From the NCBI GenBank assembly GCA_018668595.1, contig JABJCP010000013.1:1-64000 (forward strand): DNA of 64,000 nucleotides. Reading direction: 5' to 3'. Positions 1 through 9,387 of this stretch are shown one piece after another. The notes beneath the pieces were generated by a model. That model was not told where the DNA came from and searched no databases. It saw only the letters and a list, made by a program, of their open reading frames with translations. This stretch comes from Candidatus Woesearchaeota archaeon. Lineage in GTDB: Archaea; Nanobdellota; Nanobdellia; Woesearchaeales; UBA11576. Each line of letters begins with the position of its first letter. Within the stretch, counting starts at the first letter, position 1. Both the position numbers and the translations under genes were made by a program.

Positions 1-26
1 AAAAAAAAAAAAAAAAAAAAAAAAAA
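1..26. repeat. Poly-A run at the window edge
   Basis: The first 26 bases are all A, the last being the A of the first ATG. No homopolymer of this length occurs elsewhere in the window. It may be a contig edge or assembly artefact, and it hides any promoter or ribosome binding site of the first gene. Confidence 0.8.
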
Positions 27-682
27 TGAAACCAAAAAAACACTCATGGTATGATCCATCAAAACCCTGTAACGGCGTTCCTGTAGAACACATGGCCAAA
101 GTAAAACCTCGAACAGGAACATGGGACTTTTCGCAACTATATGAACCTGAGGATGGAAACAATACTGCTTTAAGTGAAGAAGAAAAATTAAATAGAAGAA
201 ATGGATTGATTGTTGATGGACTGACTGGAAAATTAACGACCCCTGCTGACGGAAGAGATATATTTTTAATATCAGGAACAATCGCACATACTGGAAAAAT
301 GGATGAATTCTTTGATAAACAATTTGATAGATATTTTGGATTAAAACCAGAGCCACACCCATTTGCAGAAGGAAGATATTTGGATTCAAGAGGGTATTTA
401 GATCAAAGTAGTTCAATGCCGCGTGGAAAAATAAAACTTTTCGATCAAAGTGGATCAATGTCGAATAAAGGATATAAAAAATTAACAGATATAATTAATG
501 ATGCGCCAGAACTGAACCCTAAGGAAATCAAAACATTAACAGACAGAGCACCAGGTCTTGGCAAAAATAAAAGAGTAAAAAATTATCCTCCAATAAAAAT
601 AGATATTACTGACGGATCTGATGACTCACCTAAAACTCCTGAAGAAAAAAAAGATGAGTGGGATAAATCATTTGATAAATAA
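26..682 (+). CDS. Hypothetical protein, 218 aa
   Basis: I do not recognise this protein. It is soluble, with no signal peptide or membrane segment, and has a charged C-terminal tail rich in Asp, Lys and Glu. Two similar short segments recur about 20 residues apart (residues about 127-131 and 140-146, the pattern DQSxSM), perhaps a small internal duplication. The ATG is the first possible start after the poly-A run, so the true N-terminus could lie outside the window. Termination is clean and the next gene has its own promoter. Confidence 0.6.
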   Translation: MKPKKHSWYDPSKPCNGVPVEHMAKVKPRTGTWDFSQLYEPEDGNNTALSEEEKLNRRNGLIVDGLTGKLTTPADGRDIFLISGTIAHTGKMDEFFDKQFDRYFGLKPEPHPFAEGRYLDSRGYLDQSSSMPRGKIKLFDQSGSMSNKGYKKLTDIINDAPELNPKEIKTLTDRAPGLGKNKRVKNYPPIKIDITDGSDDSPKTPEEKKDEWDKSFDK

Positions 683-753
683 TAATTCGCTTATTGAATG
701 AATAAATTATAACCAAAAGTTATATTAATACAATTTGTTTCTTATTAATAATT

Positions 754-1617
754 ATGAAAATAATAAAACCAAATAAACTAATGTTTGGAACTGCAGGAGT
801 GCCAATTTCTACACCAAAGCCAACAATACTAAATGGAATTGCACATGTTCGAGCATTAGGTCTTGATTGCATGGAACTAGAGTTCGTACGACGAGTAAAT
901 GTAAGTTTGGAAAAAGCACCAGAAGTTTTATCAGTTGCTGAAAAAAATAATGTAGCGCTAACGTGTCATGGACAATACTACATTAATTTAAACAGTCTTG
1001 AAAAAGAAAAAGCAGATGCATCAGTTTTTCGCGTTTTAAATGCGTGTCGAAGTGCATGGGCAAGTGGAGGACAGAGCGTAACGTTTCACGCAGCATATTA
1101 TATGAAACAAGAACCTAAACTTGTTTATGATGTTGTAAAAAAAAGAATGAAAGAAATTGTAAGTACGCTGCAAAATGAAGGAAATAAAATATGGGTTCGA
1201 CCAGAAACAACAGGAAAAGGAACTCAGTGGGGAACGTTCCAAGAAATTGTAAAACTAAGTCAAGAATTAGAACAAGTAATGCCTTGCGTAGATTTTAGTC
1301 ATGTACACGCAAGATATGCAGGACCTCTTGGCGACTCAAAAAAATATAATAATTATAATGAATTTAGTTCAATATTATCACATATAGAAAAAAATCTCGG
1401 ACGTAATGGACTAGATAATATGCACATACATGTTTCAGGAATAAATTATGGCCCGAAAGGCGAAAGGAATCATCTTGTGCTTAAAGAAAGTGATATGAAC
1501 TACAAAGAACTAATGCGAGCGTTTAAAGACTTTAAAATAAAAGGATATGTTATCTGTGAAAGCCCAAATCTAGAAGATGATGCGCTGCTAATGCAAAAAG
1601 AATATTCTAAATTATAA
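754..1617 (+). CDS. Endonuclease IV-like TIM-barrel protein (AP endonuclease family 2)
   Basis: A 287-residue protein with the layout of the xylose isomerase-like/AP endonuclease family 2 barrel. It starts with a strand and FGTAG, then shows metal-ligand type segments LTCHGQYYINL (about residues 69-79), VTFHAAYY (about 109-116), VRPET (about 148-152), CVDFSHVHARY (about 178-188) and MHIHVSG (about 223-229), with a final CESP. Bacterial Nfo enzymes of similar length cut DNA at abasic sites using three zinc ions bound by such His/Glu/Asp residues, so a role in base excision repair is likely. Archaeal homologues of this subgroup are only loosely characterised and another barrel reaction is possible. 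No Shine-Dalgarno is seen; a TATA-like element at about 717-730 suggests a leaderless message. Endonuclease III lies 2.3 kb downstream on the other strand. Confidence 0.8.
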   Translation: MKIIKPNKLMFGTAGVPISTPKPTILNGIAHVRALGLDCMELEFVRRVNVSLEKAPEVLSVAEKNNVALTCHGQYYINLNSLEKEKADASVFRVLNACRSAWASGGQSVTFHAAYYMKQEPKLVYDVVKKRMKEIVSTLQNEGNKIWVRPETTGKGTQWGTFQEIVKLSQELEQVMPCVDFSHVHARYAGPLGDSKKYNNYNEFSSILSHIEKNLGRNGLDNMHIHVSGINYGPKGERNHLVLKESDMNYKELMRAFKDFKIKGYVICESPNLEDDALLMQKEYSKL

Positions 1618-1640
1618 CAAGCATATACTTGTGATTATAT

Positions 1641-1657
1641 GTCGTAAAATTTACGAC
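1641..1657. repeat. 17-bp perfect inverted repeat
   Basis: GTCGTAAAATTTACGAC is a perfect palindrome about a central A, 24 bp after the preceding stop codon. It could be a hairpin at the 3' end of that transcript or an operator. No T-run follows it on the plus strand, so an intrinsic-terminator reading is weak. Confidence 0.5.
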
Positions 1658-1802
1658 CAAAAAATATTCTATTTATTAACACATCCGAAAGCAATATAAA
1701 TTTATGCAACTTAGCTAGTAAAATAGCCAAAAAAGAGCGTAAAGATATGGATTAATTGTAATTATATCCTAAATATCAATCAATTAATAGAGGAACAATA
1801 AA

Positions 1803-2504
1803 ATGGTATCTGCAAAAGATAAAAATAGAATGGTACAAGTATTAACAGATTTATTAGAAAATTCAGGAACATATTCTATAAAACAATCAGACAATGAAAA
1901 AATACTAGTTGTAGAAAAAAAAGAAATTAGAGAAAACCCTAGAAAAATATTTGTTATGTCTCACGCAAAAAAAAGAACAAAAAGTGAAATAAATGGGCAA
2001 ATTAGTCATAATCAAAAAAATAATATTTATACAGCTCATGCTTTCTTTAAACATGAAGAAGATGATATAAGTTTTGTAAGAATGGTAAAAAAAAATAAAG
2101 GATGGAGACAAGATAAAAGCTTAAAAAAATATAGTGAACAAGACATAAACCGCATGATCCATTTAAGAGGAATAGAAAAATGGATTTTATGCGATTTTTA
2201 TCAATTAACATATTATCAAAAAGAATCTACACGACTAGAAGAATGCGTCAAAACCTATAAATTAAATAAAGTAACATTTGACAGAACACATCTTAGACCT
2301 GGAGATCCAGGATATGGATTTGCAGCAATGCACGAAGAATCTAAAGATTATAAATTACCTGAACTCACAGAACTAATTAGTGGTGCTGCAGGATTTAAGT
2401 ATTTGAAAAATCAAAATCCTCTATATCGCGCATGGATATTCAAAACAGAAGCAAAACCTACTGCAGTAGTTGATACTAGTCCGCGACAAGGAAATTTACT
2501 TTAG
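1803..2504 (+). CDS. Hypothetical protein, 233 aa
   Basis: Not recognised. It is a basic, soluble protein without membrane segments. The ATG is preceded by a purine-rich AGAGGA about 7 bases upstream, a moderate ribosome binding site. A TATA-like stretch (about 1695-1705, after CCGAAAGC) lies roughly 100 bp upstream, so a leader of about 75 nt is likely. The gene stands alone between the TIM-barrel gene and a convergent cDPG synthetase-like gene. Confidence 0.6.
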   Translation: MVSAKDKNRMVQVLTDLLENSGTYSIKQSDNEKILVVEKKEIRENPRKIFVMSHAKKRTKSEINGQISHNQKNNIYTAHAFFKHEEDDISFVRMVKKNKGWRQDKSLKKYSEQDINRMIHLRGIEKWILCDFYQLTYYQKESTRLEECVKTYKLNKVTFDRTHLRPGDPGYGFAAMHEESKDYKLPELTELISGAAGFKYLKNQNPLYRAWIFKTEAKPTAVVDTSPRQGNLL

Positions 2505-2571
2505 AAAAAAAGATGTTAAAAAAAATGAGAAATGAATTAAAAAAGAAATAAATAAATTAAAAAAAAAAAAA

Positions 2572-3879
2572 TCAGAATAACTTTAAAACTAATTCCTTTA
2601 AAGTTCCTTCTTGTTTTTCTTTTAAATCATAATTAACTCTAGTAAATGGCTTGCCAATAGGAATGAGTTTTGGTAAGTTCATAGGAGTTCCTATTATTAC
2701 CGCATCACAATCAACTGCGCTAATAGTTGTTTTAAGTTCTTCAATTTGTGACTCACTATAGCCCATTGCAGGAAGAATTTGGTTATGATTAAATTTATGC
2801 ATTGTTTCTTTTAGTTCTCCAACCGCATAAGGTTCTGGATTTACAGGAGTGGCATTATGATTTTTAGCTGCAAAAAAACCTGCACCATATTTCATACCTC
2901 CATGAGTAAGGGTCGGACCATCTTCTATTATTAGAACATTCTTGCCTTCAATAAGTTCTGGTTGATCTACAGAAATTACAGATTCTGCGTCGAGGATTTT
3001 TGCACCAGGATTTATTTCTTGAACATTTTTTCTTACTAAATCAATATTACTTTGTTGCGCAGTATCTTCTTTGTTAATAATTACTAAATCTGCCATTCTC
3101 ACATTGGTTTCTCCAGGATAATATTTAAGTTCATGACCTGGACGATGAGGATCAACAATAGTAATCATCAAATCGGGTTTGTAAAAAGAAGTATCATTAT
3201 TTCCACCATCCCAAATTATAACATCTGCTTCTTGTTCTGCTTGACGAAGAATTGCTTCATAATCAACACCAGCATAAACAATAATTCCTTTTTCAACATG
3301 AACTTCATATTCTTCACGCTCTTCAATAGTACATTCGTGTTTGTCAAAATCTTCATAAGTTTCAAAACGCTGAACAGCTTGCTTTGCAAGATCGCCATAG
3401 GGCATAGGATGACGAATTGCAACGACTTTTTTACCTTGATCTTGAAGAAGCTTAGACACAAATCTAGTAACTTGACTTTTACCACAACCCGTACGAACAG
3501 CACAAATTGCAATAACTGGTTTTGTACTTTTAACCATTGTTGTCTTTGTTCCAATTAATTTAAAATCTGCACCTGCAGCATTAACAATTGCAGCTTTGTG
3601 CATAACATAATCATTAGCAACATCAGAATAAGCAAATACAACCTCATCAATATCATGCTCTTTGATTAAACCTTTAATTTTTTCCTCAGGAACAATAGGA
3701 ATTCCTTGCGGATACAAATCTCCTGCAAGTTCTACAGGATATTTTTTATCGTCAATACCAGGAATTTGTGTTGCTGTGAAGCAAACAACTTCATAATCAG
3801 GATTACCTCTAAAGTTTGTGTTAAAATTGTGAAAATCCCTTCCTGCAGCACCCATAATAATTACTTTCTTTTTTGTCAA
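2572..3879 (-). CDS. Cyclic 2,3-diphosphoglycerate synthetase-like GTP/ATP-binding protein
   Basis: A 435-residue protein matching in layout the archaeal cDPG synthetase family: an N-terminal Rossmann-like segment (IIMGAAGRDFHNFN), a P-loop in the middle (AVRTGCGKS, about residues 127-135), IRHPMPYGDL, and an IIWDGGNNDT motif. In Methanothermus the enzyme makes cyclic 2,3-diphosphoglycerate, an osmolyte and thermoprotectant, from 2,3-DPG with ATP. Homologues are widespread in non-thermophilic archaea, so the actual product here is open. The start is TTG at 3877-3879, supported by a perfect GAGGTGAT about 4 bases upstream; the first ATG is several codons inside. It lies 10 bp downstream of endonuclease III on the same strand, so the two are probably co-transcribed. 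Confidence 0.8.
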   Translation of the reverse strand: MTKKKVIIMGAAGRDFHNFNTNFRGNPDYEVVCFTATQIPGIDDKKYPVELAGDLYPQGIPIVPEEKIKGLIKEHDIDEVVFAYSDVANDYVMHKAAIVNAAGADFKLIGTKTTMVKSTKPVIAICAVRTGCGKSQVTRFVSKLLQDQGKKVVAIRHPMPYGDLAKQAVQRFETYEDFDKHECTIEEREEYEVHVEKGIIVYAGVDYEAILRQAEQEADVIIWDGGNNDTSFYKPDLMITIVDPHRPGHELKYYPGETNVRMADLVIINKEDTAQQSNIDLVRKNVQEINPGAKILDAESVISVDQPELIEGKNVLIIEDGPTLTHGGMKYGAGFFAAKNHNATPVNPEPYAVGELKETMHKFNHNQILPAMGYSESQIEELKTTISAVDCDAVIIGTPMNLPKLIPIGKPFTRVNYDLKEKQEGTLKELVLKLF

Positions 3880-3889
3880 TTAAATCACC

Positions 3890-4624
3890 TCAATGTTTGT
3901 TGTTAATAGTTAATGTATCATTTGCGTTTAGTTTATTCATATAAACTTTTCGATAATATAAGCAGTATTTTGTTATAGAACACTGATTGCATTTTGGACC
4001 AACAGGTCTACAAATGTTTTGTCCAAATGCCACAATCATATTATTAAATTCGACCCACTTGTTTTTTGGAATAATAATCATTAGTTCTTGCTCTGTTTCT
4101 TCAGGATTTTTTGTGTTGATCCAACCAAATCTATTTGGAATACGATGACAATGAGTGTCAACAGCCATTGCAGGCTTACCAAAACCAAAACCAAGAACAA
4201 TATTTGCAGTCTTTCGACCAACACCTTTGAGTTCTAGAAGTTGCTCAATAGTATTTGGAACTTTTGAATCATATTTTTTTATTAGTATTTTTGAAATCTT
4301 TTTAATTGTAACTGCTTTTCTTTTGTAAAAACCAACAGGATAAATTAATTTCTCAATAGTTTTTGTGCTAAGTTTAATTAAATCTTCTGGTTGATTGATT
4401 TTTGAAAATAATTTTTTTGTTGCAATGTCAGTTACTTCATCCTTAGTTCTCAAGCTTAGAAGGCAACTGATTAAAACTTTGTAAGGATTCTTTTTTTGTT
4501 TTGCAATTCTTGAAACAACAGGTTCTATGAATTGATTGATTTCTTTCGAGATTATTTTTATAACTGTGAGAACTTCTTTTTTGTCAGGTCTTTGATTGGT
4601 TTTTTGATCTAATTTTGCAGGCAT
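3890..4624 (-). CDS. nth: Endonuclease III (DNA glycosylase/AP lyase)
   Basis: A 244-residue HhH-GPD protein. The helix-hairpin-helix LKGVGRKTANIVLG (about 132-145) contains the catalytic lysine K138. The catalytic aspartate is D156 in AVDTHCHR. A four-cysteine C-x6-C-x2-C-x5-C cluster near residues 206-222 binds the 4Fe-4S cluster, as in bacterial Nth. The enzyme removes oxidised pyrimidines from DNA and cleaves the abasic site. The C-terminal tail is about 20 residues longer than usual and Asn-rich. It heads a two-gene unit with the cDPG synthetase-like gene downstream. Confidence 0.93.
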   Translation of the reverse strand: MPAKLDQKTNQRPDKKEVLTVIKIISKEINQFIEPVVSRIAKQKKNPYKVLISCLLSLRTKDEVTDIATKKLFSKINQPEDLIKLSTKTIEKLIYPVGFYKRKAVTIKKISKILIKKYDSKVPNTIEQLLELKGVGRKTANIVLGFGFGKPAMAVDTHCHRIPNRFGWINTKNPEETEQELMIIIPKNKWVEFNNMIVAFGQNICRPVGPKCNQCSITKYCLYYRKVYMNKLNANDTLTINNKH

Positions 4625-4719
4625 AACAGGATAATTATATTTAGATTTAATAAATTTTGTTCTTTATTATATAGTGTTTAGAAATATTTATTAATAGACA
4701 ATTTTATTTAGTAAATTAT

Positions 4720-5361
4720 ATGATCTCGGGAATAATATTTGACATGGATGGAACCCTAGTTGATACTGAACACATACATTATTCTAGTTATTATGAAACT
4801 TTGCAGAATTACGGAATCACAATTTCACCTGAAGAATATTTTGATCTATGGACTCGGCAAGGAAAAAGATTCAAAGATTATATGGAACTGAAAAATTTAG
4901 AACTTGACTATGACAAAGTGATCTGGGAAAAAAGACATTTGTTTAATCAAAAACTAGTTTCAGAACTCGTTGTATATCCGCATGCTGTTGAAACAGTAAA
5001 AGAATTATCTGCCCGAATGCCACTAGCATTAGTAACTGGATCACATAGAGTTAATGTTGATATGATTTTAAAAATTACAGGACTTGAAGGCTGTTTTAAA
5101 TATATTTTAACAGGAGATGATCACTCAAAACACAAACCAGATCCAGAAGGATTTTTGATGGCAGCAGATGCGCTTCGAATTGAACCAAGTTCTTGTTTAG
5201 TTATTGAAGATGCGCAAAAAGGAATAATATCTGCAAATCGTGCAGGAATGAAATCAATTGCAATACCTAATAAATATACTAAGACAAATGATTTTAGCAC
5301 TGCAACAAAAGTATTAGGAAGTATAAGTGAAATAACTGATGAATTATTGAATTCTTTGTGA
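4720..5361 (+). CDS. HAD-superfamily hydrolase, beta-phosphoglucomutase/phosphatase type
   Basis: A 213-residue HAD protein. Motif I is FDMDGTLVDTE (about 7-17) with the nucleophile Asp, motif II is LVTGSH (about 107-112), motif III is the Lys of KHKPDPEGF, and motif IV is VIEDAQKGI. The helical C1 cap sits between motifs I and II. Family members are small-molecule phosphatases (phosphoglycolate, sugar phosphates) or beta-phosphoglucomutases; the substrate cannot be told. A TATA-like element at about 4684-4695 places the start of transcription close to the ATG, so the message is probably leaderless. Transcribed divergently from nth. Confidence 0.9.
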   Translation: MISGIIFDMDGTLVDTEHIHYSSYYETLQNYGITISPEEYFDLWTRQGKRFKDYMELKNLELDYDKVIWEKRHLFNQKLVSELVVYPHAVETVKELSARMPLALVTGSHRVNVDMILKITGLEGCFKYILTGDDHSKHKPDPEGFLMAADALRIEPSSCLVIEDAQKGIISANRAGMKSIAIPNKYTKTNDFSTATKVLGSISEITDELLNSL

Positions 5362-5460
5362 AACAAGAAAAACCACATACCTAACAAAATACCTAAAAAA
5401 TTACTAATTAATTAAATAAATCTTAAAATACTCGAAAATACTAAACTGAGGCGTAAAAAC

Positions 5461-5832
5461 ATGAGTTCAAATGGACCACATTTTAAAACATTAGAGGATC
5501 ATAAAAACGAAGTTCATGAACATCTAGGTGCTGCAGTAAATGCTGCTGCAAAAGGAAAATACGAAGTAGATAGAATTTTACTAGACGAATCAAGCACGCC
5601 CGATTTCTATATTTCAAAAAAAATAACAGGAATCATAGCAAAATTCATGCAGTTTAGAAATAAAAACGATACTCCTGTTGAAATATATATTTTATCAATC
5701 GGACAAGTAAAAATGCGAGTTCCAACAACAGAATCGCCAAATAAACCCCTATACGAACTAATCGCAGCAACATATACTGAGCTACACGGACATCCAGTAG
5801 AAATTGAAGAATTTGATCCTGCAAAATTCTAA
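5461..5832 (+). CDS. Hypothetical protein, 123 aa
   Basis: Not recognised. A small soluble acidic protein with an Ala-rich helix near residues 22-33 and beta-rich middle. The ATG follows a GAGGCG sequence, a plausible but imperfect Shine-Dalgarno. It converges with the small gene on the opposite strand at 5916. Confidence 0.6.
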   Translation: MSSNGPHFKTLEDHKNEVHEHLGAAVNAAAKGKYEVDRILLDESSTPDFYISKKITGIIAKFMQFRNKNDTPVEIYILSIGQVKMRVPTTESPNKPLYELIAATYTELHGHPVEIEEFDPAKF

Positions 5833-5915
5833 AATTATAAATAACTATTTTTAATAAGTTTTTAAAATTTTTTAATATGTTTTTTATTCTAATATTTCCA
5901 TTAATTTTTAACGAC

Positions 5916-6200
5916 CTAAAACAACTTCTCATCGTCAGAAAAAGGATTTTTATTCCAAGTACAAATTCCTACAAAATCAAGTTCTTCATCAGTTAAATCA
6001 AAAGCACTTTTAGCAGTGCTAAGTCCAGGCCTGTATCCTTTACGCATCATAGAATTTGCATACTGACGCTTATAAAATCTAGAATCTTTATCATCTCCAA
6101 ACCGACCACCATCTAACTTAGCAGAATTCAGATCATACTTTAAATCAATAGACTCTTTTAACCATTTTCCCAAATAATCATCAATAACCATAATCCTCAT
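5916..6200 (-). CDS. Hypothetical protein, 94 aa
   Basis: Not recognised. A small charged protein containing KSAFDLTDEELDFVGI near its C-terminus. The ATG has no evident Shine-Dalgarno. A TATA-like run just upstream on the minus strand (forward about 6213-6228) would fit a leaderless message. The gene is divergent from queH. Confidence 0.5.
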   Translation of the reverse strand: MRIMVIDDYLGKWLKESIDLKYDLNSAKLDGGRFGDDKDSRFYKRQYANSMMRKGYRPGLSTAKSAFDLTDEELDFVGICTWNKNPFSDDEKLF

Positions 6201-6296
6201 ATAGCCGATTCCATTTATTAAGATATATGTTTAGAAATCGTAAGATTTCCGAATTAATGAATTAGTTTTATATATCACTATTTATTCTAGCATATT

Positions 6297-6935
6297 ATGT
6301 TTACTAAAATTAAAGAAAAAAATAAAGAAAAACCAAAACTACTCCTGCACGTATGCTGTGCTCCATGTTCAACTCACTGCGTTGAGGTTTTGAAAAAAGA
6401 ATATGATGTAACTCTATTTTTTTATAATCCAAATATTCATCCTCAGTTTGAATATGATAAAAGACTATCTGATGCAAAAAAAATATCTGAAAAATATGAT
6501 GTTGGATTAATTATTGGAGATTATGATTACAAAGAATGGATAAAAGCAATAACTGGTTTATTTGATGAAAAAGAAGGTGGAAAACGATGTGAAAAATGTT
6601 TTGAATATCGTTTATTTAAAAGTGCTCAGACAGCAAAAGAATTGGAAATGAGTTTATTTACAACAACACTGAGTATTTCCCCTCACAAAAACTTTAAACA
6701 CATAAGTAAGTATGGGAAAAAATTTGGTGCTGAGTTTGGAATTGAATTTTTAGAAAAAGATTTTAAAAAACAAGACGGGTTTAAGAAGAGTAGAGATCTT
6801 AGTAAAAAGCTAGGTTTGTATAGACAAAAGTTTTGTGGATGTATTTTTTCATATGATGATCATATAGAACGAGAAAATAAAAAAATAGAAGAAGAAATGG
6901 AAAAAAGAATGAAAGAACAAATGAATATTGAATGA
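6297..6935 (+). CDS. queH: Epoxyqueuosine reductase QueH
   Basis: A 212-residue QueH (former DUF208) protein. The N-terminal LHVCCAPCSTHC (about 18-29) provides the adjacent cysteines plus CxxC typical of the family. The middle KRCEKCFEYRL and the C-terminal FCGCIFS supply the remaining cysteines that bind the 4Fe-4S cluster and a second metal. It reduces epoxyqueuosine in tRNA to queuosine, replacing QueG. A TATA-like TTTTATATATC at 6266-6276 lies one promoter distance upstream of the ATG, so the message is probably leaderless. queA follows 46 bp downstream, making a two-gene queuosine unit. There are several Lys/Glu-rich residues at the C-terminus. Confidence 0.92.
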   Translation: MFTKIKEKNKEKPKLLLHVCCAPCSTHCVEVLKKEYDVTLFFYNPNIHPQFEYDKRLSDAKKISEKYDVGLIIGDYDYKEWIKAITGLFDEKEGGKRCEKCFEYRLFKSAQTAKELEMSLFTTTLSISPHKNFKHISKYGKKFGAEFGIEFLEKDFKKQDGFKKSRDLSKKLGLYRQKFCGCIFSYDDHIERENKKIEEEMEKRMKEQMNIE

Positions 6936-6981
6936 TCAATAAATCTAATTATCATAATATCTAATAAATACTAAATTAAAA

Positions 6982-8022
6982 ATGAACCTTAATGATTTTG
7001 ATTACGAACTGCCTGAAGAATTTATTGCACAAGAACCATGTAAACCAAGAGATCATAGTAAAATGATGGTGGTTTGTGGCGTTGATAATACTTCTAAACT
7101 TAATTCTAATGTTGAAATAGAACATAAAAAATTCTATGAACTCATTGACTTATTACACAAAGGTGATGTTTTAGTTTTGAATGAAACAAAAGTTTCTCGA
7201 CGTAAAATATTTGGAAAGAAAAGCACAGGCGCAGATCTTGAACTAGTTTTAGGAGATAAAAAAACAGAACTTGTGTACGAATGCAGAATAAAAGTGCATC
7301 GTCCAAGAATTGGAACTAAACTCGTGTTTGAAGATGGGCTGAGCTGCGTTATTTTGGAACAAAAAGATGATATGTTTACAGTTGAGTTCAATAAAGATCC
7401 TGAATTAGTTATTGAAAAAATTGGCGTGTTACCAACACCACCATACATAAAACAAAATGTGGATGAGAATGATTACCAAACAAGTTATTCAAATGCAGAA
7501 AAATCAAAATCACTTGCAGCACCAACTGCAGGACTACACTTTACTCAAGAAATTTTGAATTCGCTCAAGAAGAAAGGAATAAGAATTGTAAAAATATGTT
7601 TACATGTTGACTATGGAACATTTGTTTCGATAAGGGGCAAAATAGAAGATCATAAAATGCATTCAGAATGGTTTGAAATAGATCAAAATGCTGCTGATTT
7701 AATTAATAATTGTATTGGTCGTCTTATTTGCGTTGGAACAACAACACTTAGATCGCTTGAATCTGCAAACTATGATTGCGCTGGCAAAATTATGCCAACT
7801 ACTAAAAAAACAGATATATTTATTTATCCAGGATATAAATTTAAATCAAAAACAGATTTGTTGCTGACTAATTTTCATTTACCAAAATCAACACTACTTT
7901 TACTAGTAAGTGCGTTTTCTGTACGAGAAATAATTCTTAATGCTTATGAAATTGCAAAAGAAAAAAAATATAGATTTTTTAGTTTAGGAGATTGCATGTT
8001 AATTTCTAAACAAAAAAAATAA
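6982..8022 (+). CDS. queA: S-adenosylmethionine:tRNA ribosyltransferase-isomerase QueA
   Basis: A 346-residue QueA. It begins with the family signature LPEEFIAQEPCKPRDHSK, and has VLNETKVSRRKIFG (about 65-78), LAAPTAGLHFT (about 175-185), HVDYGTF and the C-terminal TNFHLPKSTLLLLVSAF. It transfers the ribosyl group of SAM to preQ1 in tRNA, giving epoxyqueuosine, the QueH substrate. This is the bacterial queuosine route; archaea usually make archaeosine instead. No preQ1 synthesis gene lies in the window, so salvage is possible. It lies just behind queH on the same strand. Confidence 0.94.
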   Translation: MNLNDFDYELPEEFIAQEPCKPRDHSKMMVVCGVDNTSKLNSNVEIEHKKFYELIDLLHKGDVLVLNETKVSRRKIFGKKSTGADLELVLGDKKTELVYECRIKVHRPRIGTKLVFEDGLSCVILEQKDDMFTVEFNKDPELVIEKIGVLPTPPYIKQNVDENDYQTSYSNAEKSKSLAAPTAGLHFTQEILNSLKKKGIRIVKICLHVDYGTFVSIRGKIEDHKMHSEWFEIDQNAADLINNCIGRLICVGTTTLRSLESANYDCAGKIMPTTKKTDIFIYPGYKFKSKTDLLLTNFHLPKSTLLLLVSAFSVREIILNAYEIAKEKKYRFFSLGDCMLISKQKK

Positions 8023-8048
8023 ACAAACAAACAAAGAATAAAACTAAA

Positions 8049-9296
8049 TCACAATATTGGCAAACTATATTTTAACAAATCAATAATATCAGCACTGCCC
8101 CTACTATAAATTTCAGGAATAAAAAGTCTAGGTCCTGGACGAATTTCAATCACTGTTGAAGCTTTTTTAATTTCAGCATCGATTGTGTATTTAGATCCCT
8201 TTTCTACTTCAATTATCATCTCTTTTGCAAGACCATCATAACAATTCTTAAATCCGTTTTTAGGTTCAAAATCAGGTTTTATAGTTTGTAAAAAATCAAA
8301 TGCAATATCAAATGCAGGCATGTTTCCTGCAAGAACATGAATTCCTGAATTCTCATTACGCTGATCTAATCTATAAAAAGGAGAAAATCCAATAACATTA
8401 ATTTTCATAGCAGATGCAATAAGAATATTAAATTTGTCATAAGGTAGCGTTTCACCGTCGACAAAAACAGTTGCTTTTTTAGGATCAATAAGTTCACGAT
8501 GATAATTAGTTCTTAATACGAAAGATGCTAAACTTTTCCCAATCAATCTCAATGCTTTGATCGCATCGGGACGATCAATTTCATAAAAAGTATCTTGCAC
8601 TATTTTATCAATATATTTACTTGCGTATTCTGTTCCTAACAATTTTTTTTCAAATTTTTGTTCTAGTCCTGCAAGAACTCTCCAAATTTTTCTTGCTTGC
8701 TGCGTTTCTTCATTACCATAATACTTGTTAATAAAGTTTGCAACAGCAGCATCTCCAAAAACAAAACCAAACTCTCTTCCTTGAAGATTAGTAGGTTCTC
8801 CTTTAGGATAGGTTCTAATTTCCAAAGTTTGAACAGGAAAAGTTGAAAAATTTAGGTTTTTTTCACAAACATCAACTAACTGCTTAAGATTATATTCAGG
8901 AGTACCCTTGACTTTTGCAAGACGTGCTGCAAAATTAATAGTTCCCGCATTACCTGGATGAAGATAAGGAAGTTCAATAATTTTTGCATTTGTTACATTG
9001 TTAGGAGATCTTCTTTTAGCGCGAGCTAATTTTTCAGTGTTTAATTTTGCTAATTTGTTAAGGAGCGCAGTAATACCATTTTGAGTAGTACCATCACCAC
9101 CAACAAACTGAGTATGTTTTATTCCTGTTTCTAAGAATTCATCTACAACATCTTCAAGCTCTTCAATACAAGAAGTTTCACGAACAATACCTCTATCTCC
9201 AACAATTGCTTTAAGTTCATGCTTTCTATACGGACGCTTTTTGTTTTTTTTAGCCCCTGGATTTAAAATAACACCTATTTCTGGTTTATCAGACAT
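8049..9296 (-). CDS. Diacylglycerol/sphingosine kinase-family protein
   Basis: A 415-residue protein with the catalytic DAGK fold. ILNPGAKKNKKR lies at the N-terminus, the nucleotide-binding FVGGDGTTQNG at about 64-74, and LPYLHPGNAGTINFAARL further on, similar to the GTAND-type segment. Family members phosphorylate lipids such as diacylglycerol, sphingosine or undecaprenol. It is longer than the usual 300 residues, with an inserted helical segment (about 190-260). The substrate is unknown; a role in lipid metabolism is inference. It is convergent with queA, with 26 bp between the stops. Confidence 0.75.
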   Translation of the reverse strand: MSDKPEIGVILNPGAKKNKKRPYRKHELKAIVGDRGIVRETSCIEELEDVVDEFLETGIKHTQFVGGDGTTQNGITALLNKLAKLNTEKLARAKRRSPNNVTNAKIIELPYLHPGNAGTINFAARLAKVKGTPEYNLKQLVDVCEKNLNFSTFPVQTLEIRTYPKGEPTNLQGREFGFVFGDAAVANFINKYYGNEETQQARKIWRVLAGLEQKFEKKLLGTEYASKYIDKIVQDTFYEIDRPDAIKALRLIGKSLASFVLRTNYHRELIDPKKATVFVDGETLPYDKFNILIASAMKINVIGFSPFYRLDQRNENSGIHVLAGNMPAFDIAFDFLQTIKPDFEPKNGFKNCYDGLAKEMIIEVEKGSKYTIDAEIKKASTVIEIRPGPRLFIPEIYSRGSADIIDLLKYSLPIL

Positions 9297-9387
9297 AATA
9301 TAATAATAGAATTAGAAATTGTTTTTAAATGTTTTTGATTTATGTTTAGCGAAAAGCTTAATTCAATTAATATTGATGTGTAATACC

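Noticed and set aside
3133-3558. 141-codon plus-strand frame inside the cDPG synthetase-like gene
   Set aside because: It lies wholly on the other strand of a gene with clear P-loop and family motifs, and its product is a low-complexity Asn/Phe/Ile sequence.
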